Source: Saccoglossus kowalevskii | Taxonomy: Eukaryota; Hemichordata; Enteropneusta; Harrimaniidae | Direction of reading: 5' to 3' | Length of the DNA: 50,791 nt | Assembly (NCBI RefSeq): GCF_000003605.2 | Contig: NW_003129855.1 | Location: forward strand, 437,330-488,120 | In this document: piece by piece, positions 1 to 14,197 of the stretch | Position numbering within the stretch: position 1 is the stretch's first letter | Layout: every line of letters begins with the position of its first letter | Translations under genes and position numbers: made by a program | The notes under the pieces: generated by a model | What the model was told of the DNA's origin: nothing | What the model saw: the letters and a program-made list of their open reading frames with translations, nothing else | Databases searched by the model: none

Positions 1-1261
1 AATTATGATGTAATAACATCCCCAAATCTCCAGATGTAAAATTACATTACAACTAAAATTTACATTACAACCCTTGGTTATTTGAAACGTTAGTTTTTAT
101 TTCGCAGTACATCTATTGATTTTCCATCCAACAATTGTTCTAATTTTCCTGATGATATTGATTCATTCTTATCTGGGTGGTGTTACAATCAATAATACTG
201 GGTATATAATTATATTGACAAATGACGTGAATGAAACTAGTGTCCATCTGCGAGTTGGCCTAGACCATTTATCAGCTGTATTGTTTCACATTAATTGGTC
301 ACAAATAGGAAGAATTTCTAGGTTGTGTGTCTACCATTTTTTAATTTTGACACAGTGATTGTAGAGTCAGAATTTACTCAACAGGTCCCTCAGTTTTATA
401 CTTTTGATATCAACTAGTTATTATTCCAGTCTGAATATTTTTGAAACCTCTATGTTCTCAGTTTATTTTTTTCTGATTTTATTTTTAATTTTTACCATGA
501 ATACCATTTTGTCTGAACACATTCAAGGACTATTCAGTATATTCCAGGACTGTACCGCTACTAACCCTGTTTGCTAATCTTATTATTTTTTTTTAGTTAT
601 AAATTACAGACTTCTCATCCGCACTCGCGATACTTGACAGAGACTTGACATCTTGGTCAATTGTTGTACTGTACGTGATATATAATATACCAGTAGTCCA
701 TGTTCATTGCCTCATTATTCAATTGTTTTAGAAACATGCATGTATTCTTAACGATATAGCAAAATTTATTATTGGAGTTAACATAATAGCAGTTACTGGG
801 AAGCGTCCATGCAGTGTCATACAGTTATCTTAATAGCTCCATGGTAGGATCCATTGCTCTAGTTGTACGTTTATTGCTATTATTCCACATGTTTTTTTTG
901 TCTTGTACTGAGATGTACTCGTATGCAGAGTGTAACCAACACTGTCTTAGCCACTTAAGCATAAATAACTAGTAATATCTGAAGTTGATGAGAAGATAGA
1001 GTTGTTTGAATCCAATGAGTTATTGCGGATTTCAATGGAGGTTCCTACCAAATATAATCATTAGAAGGGTATTTTTAATGTCACATGGCTGCATTGAATT
1101 ATTAATGAAAAGAATACTGCTTGTAGTTATATAAATTTACCTCTTTTCAGTGTATGGGCAAAGCAGCTGATTACTGAATCCTTTTAATTTATGATTTTCG
1201 ACATGATGTAAGTCAATAAGAGTAACCCATTCAAACTTGTTTTGCTACTGGTGCCTATTTT
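1..1261. other. Gene-free flank
   Basis: The sequence is AT-rich. The only sizeable open frame (116-358) has no recognisable domain and no splice or family support. I see no gene, RNA or repeat that I can name in this stretch. Confidence 0.5.
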
Positions 1262-1717
1262 AACCCTGTAAATGTCCGGTCACTGGTAGCATAGTGGTTG
1301 TCGCTCCAGACTCATAATCGGTAGACCCAAGTTCAAATCCTACCTTAGGCTGAACATCAAAGGGTCAACCCCTACCCTGGGTGAGTGTGCCACAGACTCA
1401 ATGGGAAGGCCAATTCCACTAGCCGAGATTCATTCACTAACGAATGCGACTTTGGGGGAACCTTTGTTAAGGTCCGCAGGTGCTTGTGTTCGACCGAGCC
1501 TGGTTGACGCCAGGATAGCACATTAAAATTGCCATTTGACAGAGAGATGGCCACACAGCCCTGTCATGTAGCCCCAAACATGAATATGACTTCTGTGGCA
1601 AAATGCACTATGTACATACAAAAAAAAAAAATCAGAAGAGACAACGGTGACATTCAATGTCCAGAACTGTCACCTGGCACAAAAATATTTTAAAAAAAAA
1701 TTAAACCCTGTAAATGT
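1262..1717 (+). mobile_element. tRNA-Met-derived SINE with perfect 14-bp target-site duplication
   Basis: The element body is about 1276-1703. It is flanked by the identical direct repeat AACCCTGTAAATGT at 1262-1275 and 1704-1717. The 5' part reads like a degenerate elongator tRNA-Met: an A-box-like TGGTAGCATAGTGG near 1285, an anticodon-loop-like CTCATAATC near 1311, and a B-box-like GTTCAAATCC at 1331-1340. A non-tRNA body follows. There is an internal A-run at about 1620-1631 and a final A-rich tail at about 1691-1703. The unbroken duplication suggests a fairly recent insertion. A diverged copy lies at about 19085-19340 on the other strand. Confidence 0.85.
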
Positions 1718-2820
1718 AAACCTAACATAATACGAACATAACTATGCTTTACAAACAAGTATATTTGTATGATCAATTTTCTCCGTACAGTTTTCAATAA
1801 ATTTTCATACATTTATTTACATTCACATATTTTAACAATACAACAACTCTGGCACAAGTGTGCTTCTTTATTGGCGTGCAAATATTAGATCCATTTTAGA
1901 TAGCTTCAACATTCACTGTCTATCATAACACAGTGTTTCTCCTAAAAATAACATCAGTATCAGATATTTTGCAAAATATCCAATTCCGATGGTTATAAAA
2001 TAAAAGCTGCCATAACCAAATTCTTATCTCGGTGAAAATGACCAGTTAGTATAAGATCGAAAAAAAAATGTTTACTCCATTTTATTTCTTGATATTTTTC
2101 ACTAAAACAAAAATAAAATATGATAGGCTGAAATACTGTGAACCATTTAATTTTTTTGAGAAAAAACATTTTTGTGAGTTTGTGAAAATCACAGAATTTT
2201 GAAGCAGTCAATTTCTCTGCTGTTTTAGGATTTCTAAATGCCATCAAATCATGAAATTGAGAAAATTTCTACCAGCAGAAATGCGTCTTTGCCAGACAGG
2301 GGACATTTATTTGGCCGTTGCCTCACCTTTTATTCCCACTATAAACCTGTATTTACTCGCAATGAAATCAAACACAACAGTGCATGTTCTGGTATGTTTC
2401 CATGGTAATTGGGAAACAAAGTCAAGTGTTGTGACACATTTCCATGGGGAATCAAATGCCAAGTTGCATGTTTATGTCAGTTGAGCTATATGACAAGATA
2501 TAAGACACAAGGTCTATTGGTTTAAATTAAAAATTGATGCAAGCTGTCGTACAAAAACACTTATTGATGGATTCAACTCCTTGATGTGCCCAATCAAATA
2601 TTTCAAATATTACAGAATTTCCGTAGAAACGACGAAGCACTGAGAATTGGACGATGGCAAAAAAAAACGAAATCCAGCTTTATGAATATAAATAACGCAA
2701 TACCAGTAACACAACATGTCCTAAATGTGATGTCCAACACCAATCAGCTCAGTGCGTGGTTTAAACAGAGCACAGACATGTACAGTACATATATATTATA
2801 CTTTAATGTGAAAAACACAG
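1718..2820. other. 3' flank of NUBP2, no other gene seen
   Basis: This stretch lies downstream of the NUBP2 stop codon on the minus strand and probably includes its 3' UTR. A minus-strand AATAAA (complement of TTTATT at 2306-2311) is a possible but distant polyadenylation signal. Open frames at 1993-2247, 2251-2484 and 2586-2840 have no family resemblance, and the last overlaps the terminal NUBP2 exon antisense. Confidence 0.4.
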
Positions 2821-5800
2821 TTATGTGGTGTCCATGGTAGATTCTAAAGAACTATTACAATATGAAGTTATTTTTTGAACAATAACATCTACTGCTTGTG
2901 GTCTTACATCAGTAGCACCATCCTCCATAGACTTTGTTAATAATGGATCCAATGGAATCGAACCTGAAGACGAAGAATAATAACTGCTTAGATTTTACTG
3001 AAGCCCATAGGTATTCTGTATAAGATATAATGTTCCATTCAACTCTTACGGGTGCCCCCAAGGATAAACTGAATGCATGAACATACCATACTGTCATGCA
3101 AGACCACATGAATACCTACCTAAATATGGTACCTCCATTTGTTTTGCTAGAGCTTCCCCACCTCCTTTGGAAAATATATTGGTACATTCCTAAGAATACA
3201 ACAAATAATTATTATGTAAAGTTCATGTTTTGTGTCAAACAGAACAAGAAATCTTATGTTTGAAATATCTCTGCTGTCTTGGGAGTCAATAACTGACAAA
3301 ATAAAACACAGCATGTGCTAGTAAACAGTTGTGGTTGAAATAACCAAGAGATACTGCCTGGTGATTCTACTGTATACTGTTGCTATGGATATGGTGCTTG
3401 TTGCTAAGGACACCCTGACTTCCCAAACAATGTTGGCCATATCAAATGTGTAGCAGATAACTATATTAATATTAGTTTGTTTAGAATAATATTTATGCAT
3501 ATTAATAAGGTCACATGAACCATCCCCACTAAGTATGCACACCCAGCAGGTTGTAATCAAGTTTTTTTTTCAAAATACTCATTTAAATTAAAGAATTGTC
3601 ATTCACATAGAAAGAATAATTTCATTAAAGTTATTTTCATAAAATAAAAACTGTACCCAAGGCATATCAAATCAATTGGCTTTATAGTACCGGTAGTAGG
3701 TAGTTTGCATGAAAAAAAGACAACAAGCAGCCTCTCGGCTGAGATAGCTCCGCTGTTAGCAATGCACATTTCAATTAAAGAACAGAAGATATCATTAGAA
3801 AATGAACAATATGCATAGTATCAATGCAATGGGACTTGCTGTTTTCAACAAGAATTCAAAAATATAATTTTTAACCATAAATGATTGTGGTTTTTAACAA
3901 GAAGAAAATATCACTTTTTACCAAAAATCACAAAAATATTCATCAAAATTAGAGAATTGAAGATATCATCATGAAATGAACAAATCTGAGAGAGGTCTAC
4001 CCAAGGTACATATACACCAAGTATCAAAGCATTCAGGCTTGTAGTTTTCAAGAAGAAGTCGAAAAAGTAAAACATTGACACGGACGACGGACACCGCACG
4101 GCGGACGACGACGGACGACGCTGGACAATCACTCATATGATAAGCTCCGCTTGACAAAGTCGACAGCGGAGCTAAAAAATGAACAGATGACATAAGATGA
4201 CATGTTACCTGGCAAGTAGGACAAACAAATCCACTCATGTTTTCCACAATACCTATTACTGGTATTTTTGTTTTCTTACAAAACGTGACTTCTCTTCTCA
4301 CATCATTAACAGAGACACCCTGAAAAAGAAATCAATATTAAAAACAAAAATGAATCAAAGATAACAAGTCATTGTAATCACAATACTGATAGTTTCTGTG
4401 TTATATTTGGCTAAATTGATATCTGATAACATGTAAATAGAATTGGAGGGAAAGTGCAAATATAACATGAAAGTAACTTCTTTTTTTATTTTTTTTTTTA
4501 TTTATTTATTTATTGTTATTTCACAAAATAATAAAATACAAGAGACACACAAATAATGGGGAAAAAAACAAAAAAATATGTTCACAATAGCTGATCTAAT
4601 AAACTCCAAAATAATCTGAAAGACTTTGATTTTACATTGTATATCCTTATTTTGTACATATCTATTTTCTTTTGGTATGCTAAATAATTACATAAATTTA
4701 CAAAAGATGGCTTTACATTCTTGTACCTACAATTGAGAATATATTTTTTCAACAGCAGTAAAAGGTAATTTAAACAAAGAATGTAGTCTGAATTTAAATT
4801 AGAATCATGTACATTTAATCCCAAGATGACCGAAATATTACAATTATTGGCAAGGGTCAATTCATGAAGTATCTTTAACTCATATACAAAATGTAACATA
4901 CAAAAATGTTGACCAATAGCATCACAGGATGCAGTGGATGTCCAATAGCGAAAATTGTCCAAGATGAAAAAATTGTTCTTGCAGATTGTCGCATACGACT
5001 TATTTACCACTTCCGTGTCACTGAGAATGTTCTAGAACCATACTGTGTCTGGGTGGAATATTCTATATTTTTTAGGAAATGGTTGAATAGGTAATAGAAC
5101 ACTGTAGGAGGCAATAGAAGGTAATGGAACATTCTAGAAATTTGTAGTAAGTTCCAGACTCATTATGTATGCTGATGTAATGGTCTATTTATAGACAGTG
5201 GGGGTATATATAGGGATATATAGAGTTGTTCAGCACTGAGTTCAGATTGGAGATCTCGTTGAATTGTATTGGAGTTTAAGTATCTAGTTATTGGAGTAGT
5301 GGAGTTTTACCGCGTTATTGTACTTGATGTTTGCAGAGTATAATAATACCAGTACCAGTTGAAACCTCATCTGTTGGCTCCGTGTTCGTATGTTATCATC
5401 GCCGCCAGGGAAGTCTTTCTGTTACTGTTGCCATTTTGGTATTTGAACCATCACACCTGTACTATACCAATTACGGTAATATTACGTTGCGTGTGACACA
5501 GATTAGAATTATTAGAAATGTACAGTAGGTTTCCCTTGCGATTTTGTAAACATATTGCATTGCATTTTAATTTCTTCAATTTACATGAGATCTTCATGGC
5601 ATAACGTACATTCTTGGATATCCTCTTTTTATAGAAGGTGACATTATGTTCCATTGTCCATATTCAAGTGTACCAGTAACTTAGTTTAATTACTGTGGAC
5701 CCACCTGTGGAGTTGTCACCAATACAGCACCATCTGGATTATACTGTCTGATATTTTCTACTATACTTATATGTTCATCTGAAGTACCAGGAGGTGTGTC

Positions 5801-8383
5801 TATCACAAGATAATCCAACTCATCCCAATGTACATCACATAAAAACTGTTTTATCATTGCTGACAAAATAAAACATGAATGCAGTAATTAGCATGTAAAT
5901 GTATGTATGCTTTATAAGGCCTTTTTAGAGAGACCAGCATGAACAGTTAAAACCAAGAAACTTTCGCATGGGTACTGCCTTGCAGGAAATGTAGAGGGCA
6001 TTCAGTCGACCAAAGAAAAAAACTGATAATCAAGACATTATCGGTAAAGGGCATGAATCATGGGAATGAGGGTGAGTCTGACCACGGTAAATGAATCTAT
6101 ATATCAAGGTACAGACTAACTTGCCAACCCAGTATGGCACAGAATAACCTGAAGGAAAATAATTTCTAAACAGCCTTCAGATGTGGCTGCTAGCGCAGAC
6201 TTAACCCAGAGGATGTCTTGAATTGATAGGCAGTGAGTCAGCCTGAAACTCTATTCACAAAATCAGTGCTGATCATGTGTCAAGTAGAATTGTTGGGAGC
6301 CTCGAAGGGAAAGCCTGCTGAATAGACAAGTCAGATTACTCTTTCCATACATGTAAGCATGTAGGCTATGACATTTATTGCATCATAGCGTTTCAGACAT
6401 ACGTATGCAGATTTATTTTACTTTTGTGAAATGAGAGAAAAGCATGTTTGTATTCAAGCACACCAAAGTAGTAGGATAAATAGTATAATTTGTATACATG
6501 AATACAGGACATCCAAGTATCATACAACAATCAACTAAACATTGATATGTTAGTAATGATCCATTCATGTGTAAATCATCTTCATTTCAGACCACGTCAT
6601 TCCAGCATTGTAAACATATGTCTGTTTTCATATGCTGAAATTCAAATGACCAAAGTTAATCAGCCGTCTAAGTTTCACCAAGGAATATAGAAATGTGTGA
6701 TGACATAGTCTACAATATGCTTCATGAAATTCTTCTCCCCATATAAATGGAACAATTTATGATAATGAAGTTAAGGTATTACCATTTTTCTTGGGTCCTC
6801 TCCATACCACAGCGTCATCTTTATTATGCAATAAAAAACCAATTGACATAATGGATAATCTCTGATTATTATCTGCATATACTGGTAGCCATCTACAATA
6901 AAATATTCATAATCCAGTCAGTAAAGGGCAGTGGAATATACTAGTAGTAGCAAGTTCTTGAGTGTTTCTGGTCACAAACAGAATGCGAAAAACTTACTGC
7001 ATTTGTTCTATTAATACTGTATCTTTAATAAAAAACACACATTAATCAAAAATTAAAGTTATTGGAGTGATTGTATTGAATCATTGAAATACACCTTATT
7101 ATGACCATAGGTACATTGATATAAGCACATGTTCCACTAACATCTAAATATGGTATGCAAATCTTCTATAAACACAATTATATTGACACCTTCGTACTGG
7201 CAATATAAATTTGTTGAAGTGCCGAAGATGTGTTTTTATTTATTAAGAAATAAATAAAATATATAAATGAATACTGAACCACTTATTAAAAAAAATAACT
7301 ATTGTAGCAAAGTCATCAAGCCAAGATCATGAGTTATTATTTATAATATACCATGTAATATTGATGTACAGATGGCACTCACCCTTGCGGACACTGATGT
7401 ATATCTTTTCCATCTACATTCAACATTTTCGGTATGCTAGGTCCACAAAGATCTACATCCAATATACCAACTTTATATCCAAGTGATACCAGAGACAGTG
7501 ATATCTGTGTTGTGACAGTGCTTTTGCCAACACCACCTTTTCCTGATAGCACCAAAATAATATGTTTTACACCTCGTAAGTTATCACTGTTATCTGCAAG
7601 TAATAGGAGTTAAAAAAAAAAAACATGACAAATAAACATTTTCACTTTTACCATCCTTCCCATTAAAGTTGTTAATGGTCCAACCTTTAAGTTATTTTTG
7701 TTTTAATTTTATCTTTTACAACTTTTTTTGTTTCATTTTTTTTTTGCAAAATGTTACGGAACTGGGGAAGATGTGAGTTCACCCCAACCGCTAACCTTAA
7801 CTATACCCTCCCCCAAGCCCTAAAAATGTACATGTCCCCTCTAGATAGATATAGACATCCTTAGGAGCGACACGTACAATTAAATTTGGAAGCGCTGGAG
7901 GGTAGGGGTTAGGCGTGAGGGTGCAAAAGGAATTGTTTCAGGGGCGTACCATTCTAAGTTAACAAATCTGAGAGGGGCGTAATTAGAAAAATAGTTTACA
8001 CAACAAACAATTCTAAAACAATTACTGCAGGGATCATTAGAATAACAAAAGTCAGCAAATTCATCATGGAATCAAAAAGTAATCACAAAACTAAACTAAA
8101 CATGTTTTGCACTGTTTTTTTTTTTTCTGCTACCGTCCCTCCCAGAGTTGTTAATGTTTCACCCCTAATTTTGGGTGGAATATCAAGTAAAATCACAAAC
8201 CATTTACATCTCCCCTAATGAACTAAAATTGAGTTGTTAACATACAAATGGTTGTAACGACCGAATGTAATCAAAAACCGAAAATAATCACTACAAATCC
8301 CGCAAATGTCCTACTGTGCTTAGTTTGGCCAACCATAGACAGTTTTAGTTTCATTCGCACTTACTTCCCATGGAGGCAGCCAT
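2821..8383 (-). CDS. NUBP2: Cytosolic Fe-S cluster assembly factor NUBP2 (7 exons, 272 aa)
   Basis: This is a P-loop ATPase of the Mrp/NBP35 family. NUBP2 partners NUBP1 as the scaffold that builds 4Fe-4S clusters for cytosolic and nuclear proteins. Coding exons in transcript order are 8365-8383, 7383-7593, 6783-6892, 5705-5859, 4209-4319, 3120-3189 and 2821-2963. All introns are GT/AG, phases match, and the total of 819 nt gives 272 aa (human NUBP2 is 271). Visible motifs are the deviant Walker A GKGGVGKS (residues 24-31), [10 protein letters not shown], the Walker-B-like [15 protein letters not shown] (129 onward), and CPTC (198-201) followed by Cys204, the cluster-bridging cysteines. There is no N-terminal four-cysteine domain, which separates it from NUBP1. 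The 19-nt first coding exon was placed by its GTAAGT donor, phase and start codon. Introns 4 and 5 carry transposon remnants. Confidence 0.96.
3722..4174 (+). mobile_element. Helentron/pearl-like non-autonomous element, family A
   Basis: This element lies in NUBP2 intron 5. The left end carries TAGCTCCGCTGTTAGC (from 3745). Two diverged core units follow, both starting near GAAGATATCAT (about 3786 and 3959) and both ending in an AAGAA-rich stretch. Next comes a GGACGAC-type microsatellite (4079-4123). The element ends in a hairpin whose arms are AGCTCCGCTTGAC (4143-4155) and GTCGACAGCGGAGCT (4159-4173). The hairpin arms repeat the left-end motif. Subterminal motif, tandem core, ACGG-type microsatellite and terminal stem-loop are the hallmarks described for HINE, DINE-1 and pearl elements. 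The class assignment is inference. The first 77 bp recur at 50715-50791. Confidence 0.65.
4481..4920 (-). mobile_element. 3' fragment of an L1/Tx1-like LINE (ORF2 C-terminus)
   Basis: A minus-strand open frame (4582-5010) has a C-terminal half with the same spacing of hydrophobic and basic residues as the C-terminus of the LINE at 23.8-26.0 kb. For example, [19 protein letters not shown] here corresponds to [18 protein letters not shown] there. On the minus strand it ends in an A/TAAA-rich tail (about 4481-4515). The fragment sits in NUBP2 intron 4 in the same orientation as the gene. The 5' boundary is uncertain, and no target-site duplication was identified. Confidence 0.6.
5016..5498. mobile_element. 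Possible solo LTR
   Basis: This is a 483-bp stretch in NUBP2 intron 4 that starts TGTCAC and ends GTGACA, the TG...CA inverted ends typical of LTRs. It contains a TATATATAGGG-like core promoter at about 5205 and a downstream CAGCACTGAG-type stretch. I see no flanking 5-bp duplication, primer-binding site or internal coding region, so the call rests on the ends and the promoter-like core only. Confidence 0.3.
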
Positions 8384-8386
8384 CTT
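8379..8386 (-). promoter_or_regulatory. YY1-like site over the NUBP2 start codon
   Basis: On the minus strand the start codon lies inside AAGATGGC, the core YY1 consensus that in many housekeeping genes sits just downstream of the transcription start. This supports the short 5' UTR and the choice of ATG at 8383. It is read from sequence only. Confidence 0.4.
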
Positions 8387-8785
8387 GGAAATATTAGTGA
8401 GAGGGCCATCACTGGTAGTATATGTACTTGCTTTCGTTTTTATAGTTATAATACCCCGGTACATGCAATTTCAACGGGCGTCTGCACACTTGTATTTAGG
8501 CGAAAATGAGATAAAAATAAAATTTTATTGCAGCGTAATTTCTCGCGCCCGTCGACCTGTAAGTGCAAAGTGCGACTTGTAAGTGCAAAGAATTGCTAAA
8601 AAAAAACTTATTTTTATCTTCATTTTTTTCCGCATAACAAACCCAAGTTCCATTTTCGTGGGAGTATCATGATCAAAGTACCGAAAAAAAAAAAGAATTA
8701 ATTTTATTTTTTTCCGCCCTCCTCAAAAAAATTGCCTTATAAAAACTTGAGAAACAAGGAATAAAAAAAGTCTGGTCTCATAAGT
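8387..8785. other. Upstream region of NUBP2, no gene seen
   Basis: The plus-strand open frame at 8370-8582 starts inside the antisense of NUBP2 exon 1 and has no recognisable domain. I treat the stretch as promoter-proximal non-coding DNA. Confidence 0.4.
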
Positions 8786-9135
8786 AGACTGTAAACTGTA
8801 CACTTGTATTCATATGTAGATTGTAAACCACACTTGTATTCATATGTCGATTGTAAACCACACACTTGTATTCATATGGAGATTGTAAACCACACACTTG
8901 TATTCATATGGAGATTGTAAACCACACTTGCATTCATATGGAGATTGTAAACTACACACTTGTATTCATATGGAGATTATAAACCACACACTTGTATTCA
9001 TATGGAGATTGCAAACCACACACTTGTATTCATATGGAGATTGTAAACCACACTTGCATTCATATGGAGATTGTAAACCACACACTTGTATTCATATGGA
9101 AATTATTAACCACACACCTGTATTCATATTCAAGT
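8786..9135. repeat. Minisatellite, about 10.5 units of 30 or 32 bp
   Basis: The unit is approximately CACTTGTATTCATATGGAGA followed by TTGTAAACCACA. Some copies have CCACACTT and others CCACACACTT at the junction, so 30-bp and 32-bp units are mixed. Outer copies are the most diverged (CATATGTAGA and CATATGTCGA on the left, CATATTCAAG on the right). Two overlapping repeat-encoded open frames here are by-products of the repeat, not genes. Confidence 0.95.
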
Positions 9136-10549
9136 GCAATCCCATACGTTTATTACTGCGGGAAAACCCTCATTTTAAGAGTCTTTGTATCAGTCCAAAT
9201 TAACCGAGCAAAATGGCAACTTAAAATCAAAGTGGAGCTTCTTAACCAATCAAGATTCATTGTCAGGCTTTTTATACAGTTTTATAATCAAACTCGTGTT
9301 CGTAGTATATTAAGTTCCAGAAAGGTTTACATCATACAGGCTTCCATCTTGAATTTTGAATGTGAATGTTCCAGCAAAGCACCCCACTATCACTTTGGAG
9401 TATTTTGTTAGGACTATGTGCCCTCACAGTTCAGAATCAGTTAATCAACAGCCAATGAGATTGCTTCTTTCATCAACGTGCGTGCTATCAACACAAAGCT
9501 GTGCTGACTTAGATGTCAAGGCAATACAGTGAAGATATCGGGACATCATACAACTCTGAGTCAGACAATACTTTTCAAGCTATACTTAATTCAAAGTCTG
9601 ATGGGTTCGCTGTTAGTCGCACTGTTAGTGGTAATCATGTAATACTCCACCGGCCTTGTGACCAAGCGTGTTGAGTATTATGGAGCAGGTGTTATACCTC
9701 AGAGCTCATGTTGCAGCAACACATATCGGCAAAAATGAAGCCAAAGATCAAGACTTCAGAAATGCATTGCAACACTTTCTATTGGTCAATAAACTTTCTA
9801 TTGTGCAGCCATGTGACATACATGGTTATGAACTGAGTTACCACACACAGTTGACGCGGGAGGAATGTCCGAATGGAACACTGCGCAGGCAGGCAATCAC
9901 AAGCTTCATAGACTAGATCACTTTATGGATTAGCGGCAGAAGTAAACTACTTTGTACGATAGCTAGATTCTTATCTGAATGTGCTTGGCACAAATCGTTG
10001 AATAGTTGGAGCCCAATGTCAGTCAATCAATGCAGGCTGCATGAATGGCAAGTAAATTGACAGGGAGGCAGGATTGTTGACAATACTCTGAATTTGACAA
10101 GATTATATTATAGGTGGTTTGGAATACCAGAATACAAGTTGGATAAAGCACGTCTTCTAATTTAGAAGTTACAGCACTCTTAGAGTACCATCCATTTGAT
10201 GCAGTGCAGATGTCCTCCATTTGCGATACTTTAATATGTTATGCAACTAAAGCCTAAAAATAGTGTTCACATTTATACCAAGGCAGTTAACTACAATTGG
10301 TCAGTACTATCTCCAGGTGCCTTTGACACTCAAGTCAAATAATGAACTTGTGTTAAGCATGGCTCCACTCCACTTGTGTATTATCCTATACCAGTAATCT
10401 CCAGATCTAGGTACACTAGGATTTATACTAATCTCATTTTATAAAAGGCAGTTTACTATCATACCAAACATACCGGTACCCCACAATTGCACAAGGTACA
10501 CATTCAAAAACATTTCTCACAAACAAGCCAAAACAAATAGTTTTTAGTA
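9136..10549. other. Intergenic region between NUBP2 and RPS2
   Basis: I see no gene here. The open frames at 9668-9916 (plus) and 10023-10220 (minus) show no known domain, splice support or codon pattern that would justify a gene call. Confidence 0.4.
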
Positions 10550-10555
10550 TTTATT
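10550..10555 (-). terminator. RPS2 polyadenylation signal AATAAA
   Basis: The minus strand reads AATAAA about 57 nt beyond the RPS2 stop codon, a normal spacing for a short ribosomal-protein 3' UTR. Confidence 0.7.
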
Positions 10556-10611
10556 CAAGAAGCCAAACACCATGGTGGTGTATTCAGTAATGATAACTTG
10601 ACATTAAAGGC

Positions 10612-13338
<2,727 letters not shown>

Positions 13339-13600
13339 TGCTGAAATTGGAATTAGTGTAATATAATTCGTACAACATAATCCTGAACACGTGAATACAA
13401 ATCAATCAGATTGACTACTCGTTTATGCAGTTGGTTATTTTACCAAATGTTAGGGGTTTTAAGGCAACAAACCAACCTACACGATTGAAAGGAGTTATAT
13501 TCTTGAAATAATCGACCTAAAAAAAGACGCAAATAGAAAACTACAATGGATGGTGATGGATTTCTTCAGACGATTCATGAAAACATGTCCTCCATCTTAC

Positions 13601-13660
13601 CTGATAAATTTACTATATTGAAAGCGAGGTTCGTATATTATATCTCATTTCCGGTAAACA
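13601..13660 (-). promoter_or_regulatory. RPS2 promoter and 5' UTR exon
   Basis: On the minus strand a splice donor, ATCAG followed by GTAAGA, ends a non-coding exon at 13601. It joins the acceptor 2 nt before the RPS2 ATG. Just upstream is a pyrimidine-rich CCTCGCTTTC (about 13625-13634), consistent with a TOP-type transcription start. An ETS-like CCGGAAAT lies at about 13647-13654. The exact start is inferred. Confidence 0.5.
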
Positions 13661-14007
13661 GCGCCCTCGGTCACACGCGGTTGCTGGGATATTCATATGG
13701 TTTTTGAAGTAAACAACATTCTATTGCATAATTTTGAATAATAACTGACGATTAATTTGGCACATTTAGCCCTCAAAAAATAAGTGAAAATAAAATAGTC
13801 CCGAATATATAGTCCCTGTGTGCATTATGACTCTTGATGTCTTGACCTGTGATGATGGATGGGATAGTATTTTGATAAGGGCGTGGCAGTGCGAGCAGAA
13901 CAACATGTCCAAGTTTATTCAAGTTCATCCCTGCAAAGAAACCACTCAACTGTGCTACTTAGTCGGTGCAGTGGGTCTTGTGTACTAATCGGTTGGGGTG
14001 TCCCCAG

Positions 14008-14197
14008 AAGTCTGTCTGCATGATGAGAAATACAGACTACGCCACGTCCCCCAACACGATCATGACATACGTCGGGNNNNNNNNNNNNNNNNNNNNNNNN
14101 NNNNNNNNNNNNNNNNNNNNNNNNNNAAGTCTGTCTGCAATGATGAAGAAATACAGACTACGCCACGTCCCCCAACACGATCATGACATACGTCGGG
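14008..14197. repeat. Assembly gap with the same ~70 nt on both sides
   Basis: Fifty Ns occupy 14077-14126. The 69 nt before the gap (14008-14076) match the 71 nt after it (14127-14197), except for two single-A deletions in homopolymers in the left copy. This is what two unmerged overlapping contig ends look like. The real locus probably has neither a gap nor a duplication, and the open frame that runs through the Ns is an artefact. Confidence 0.9.

Noticed and set aside
1274-1350. Functional tRNA-Met gene
   Set aside because: The cloverleaf is degenerate, and the stretch is the head of a SINE with a tail and target-site duplication.
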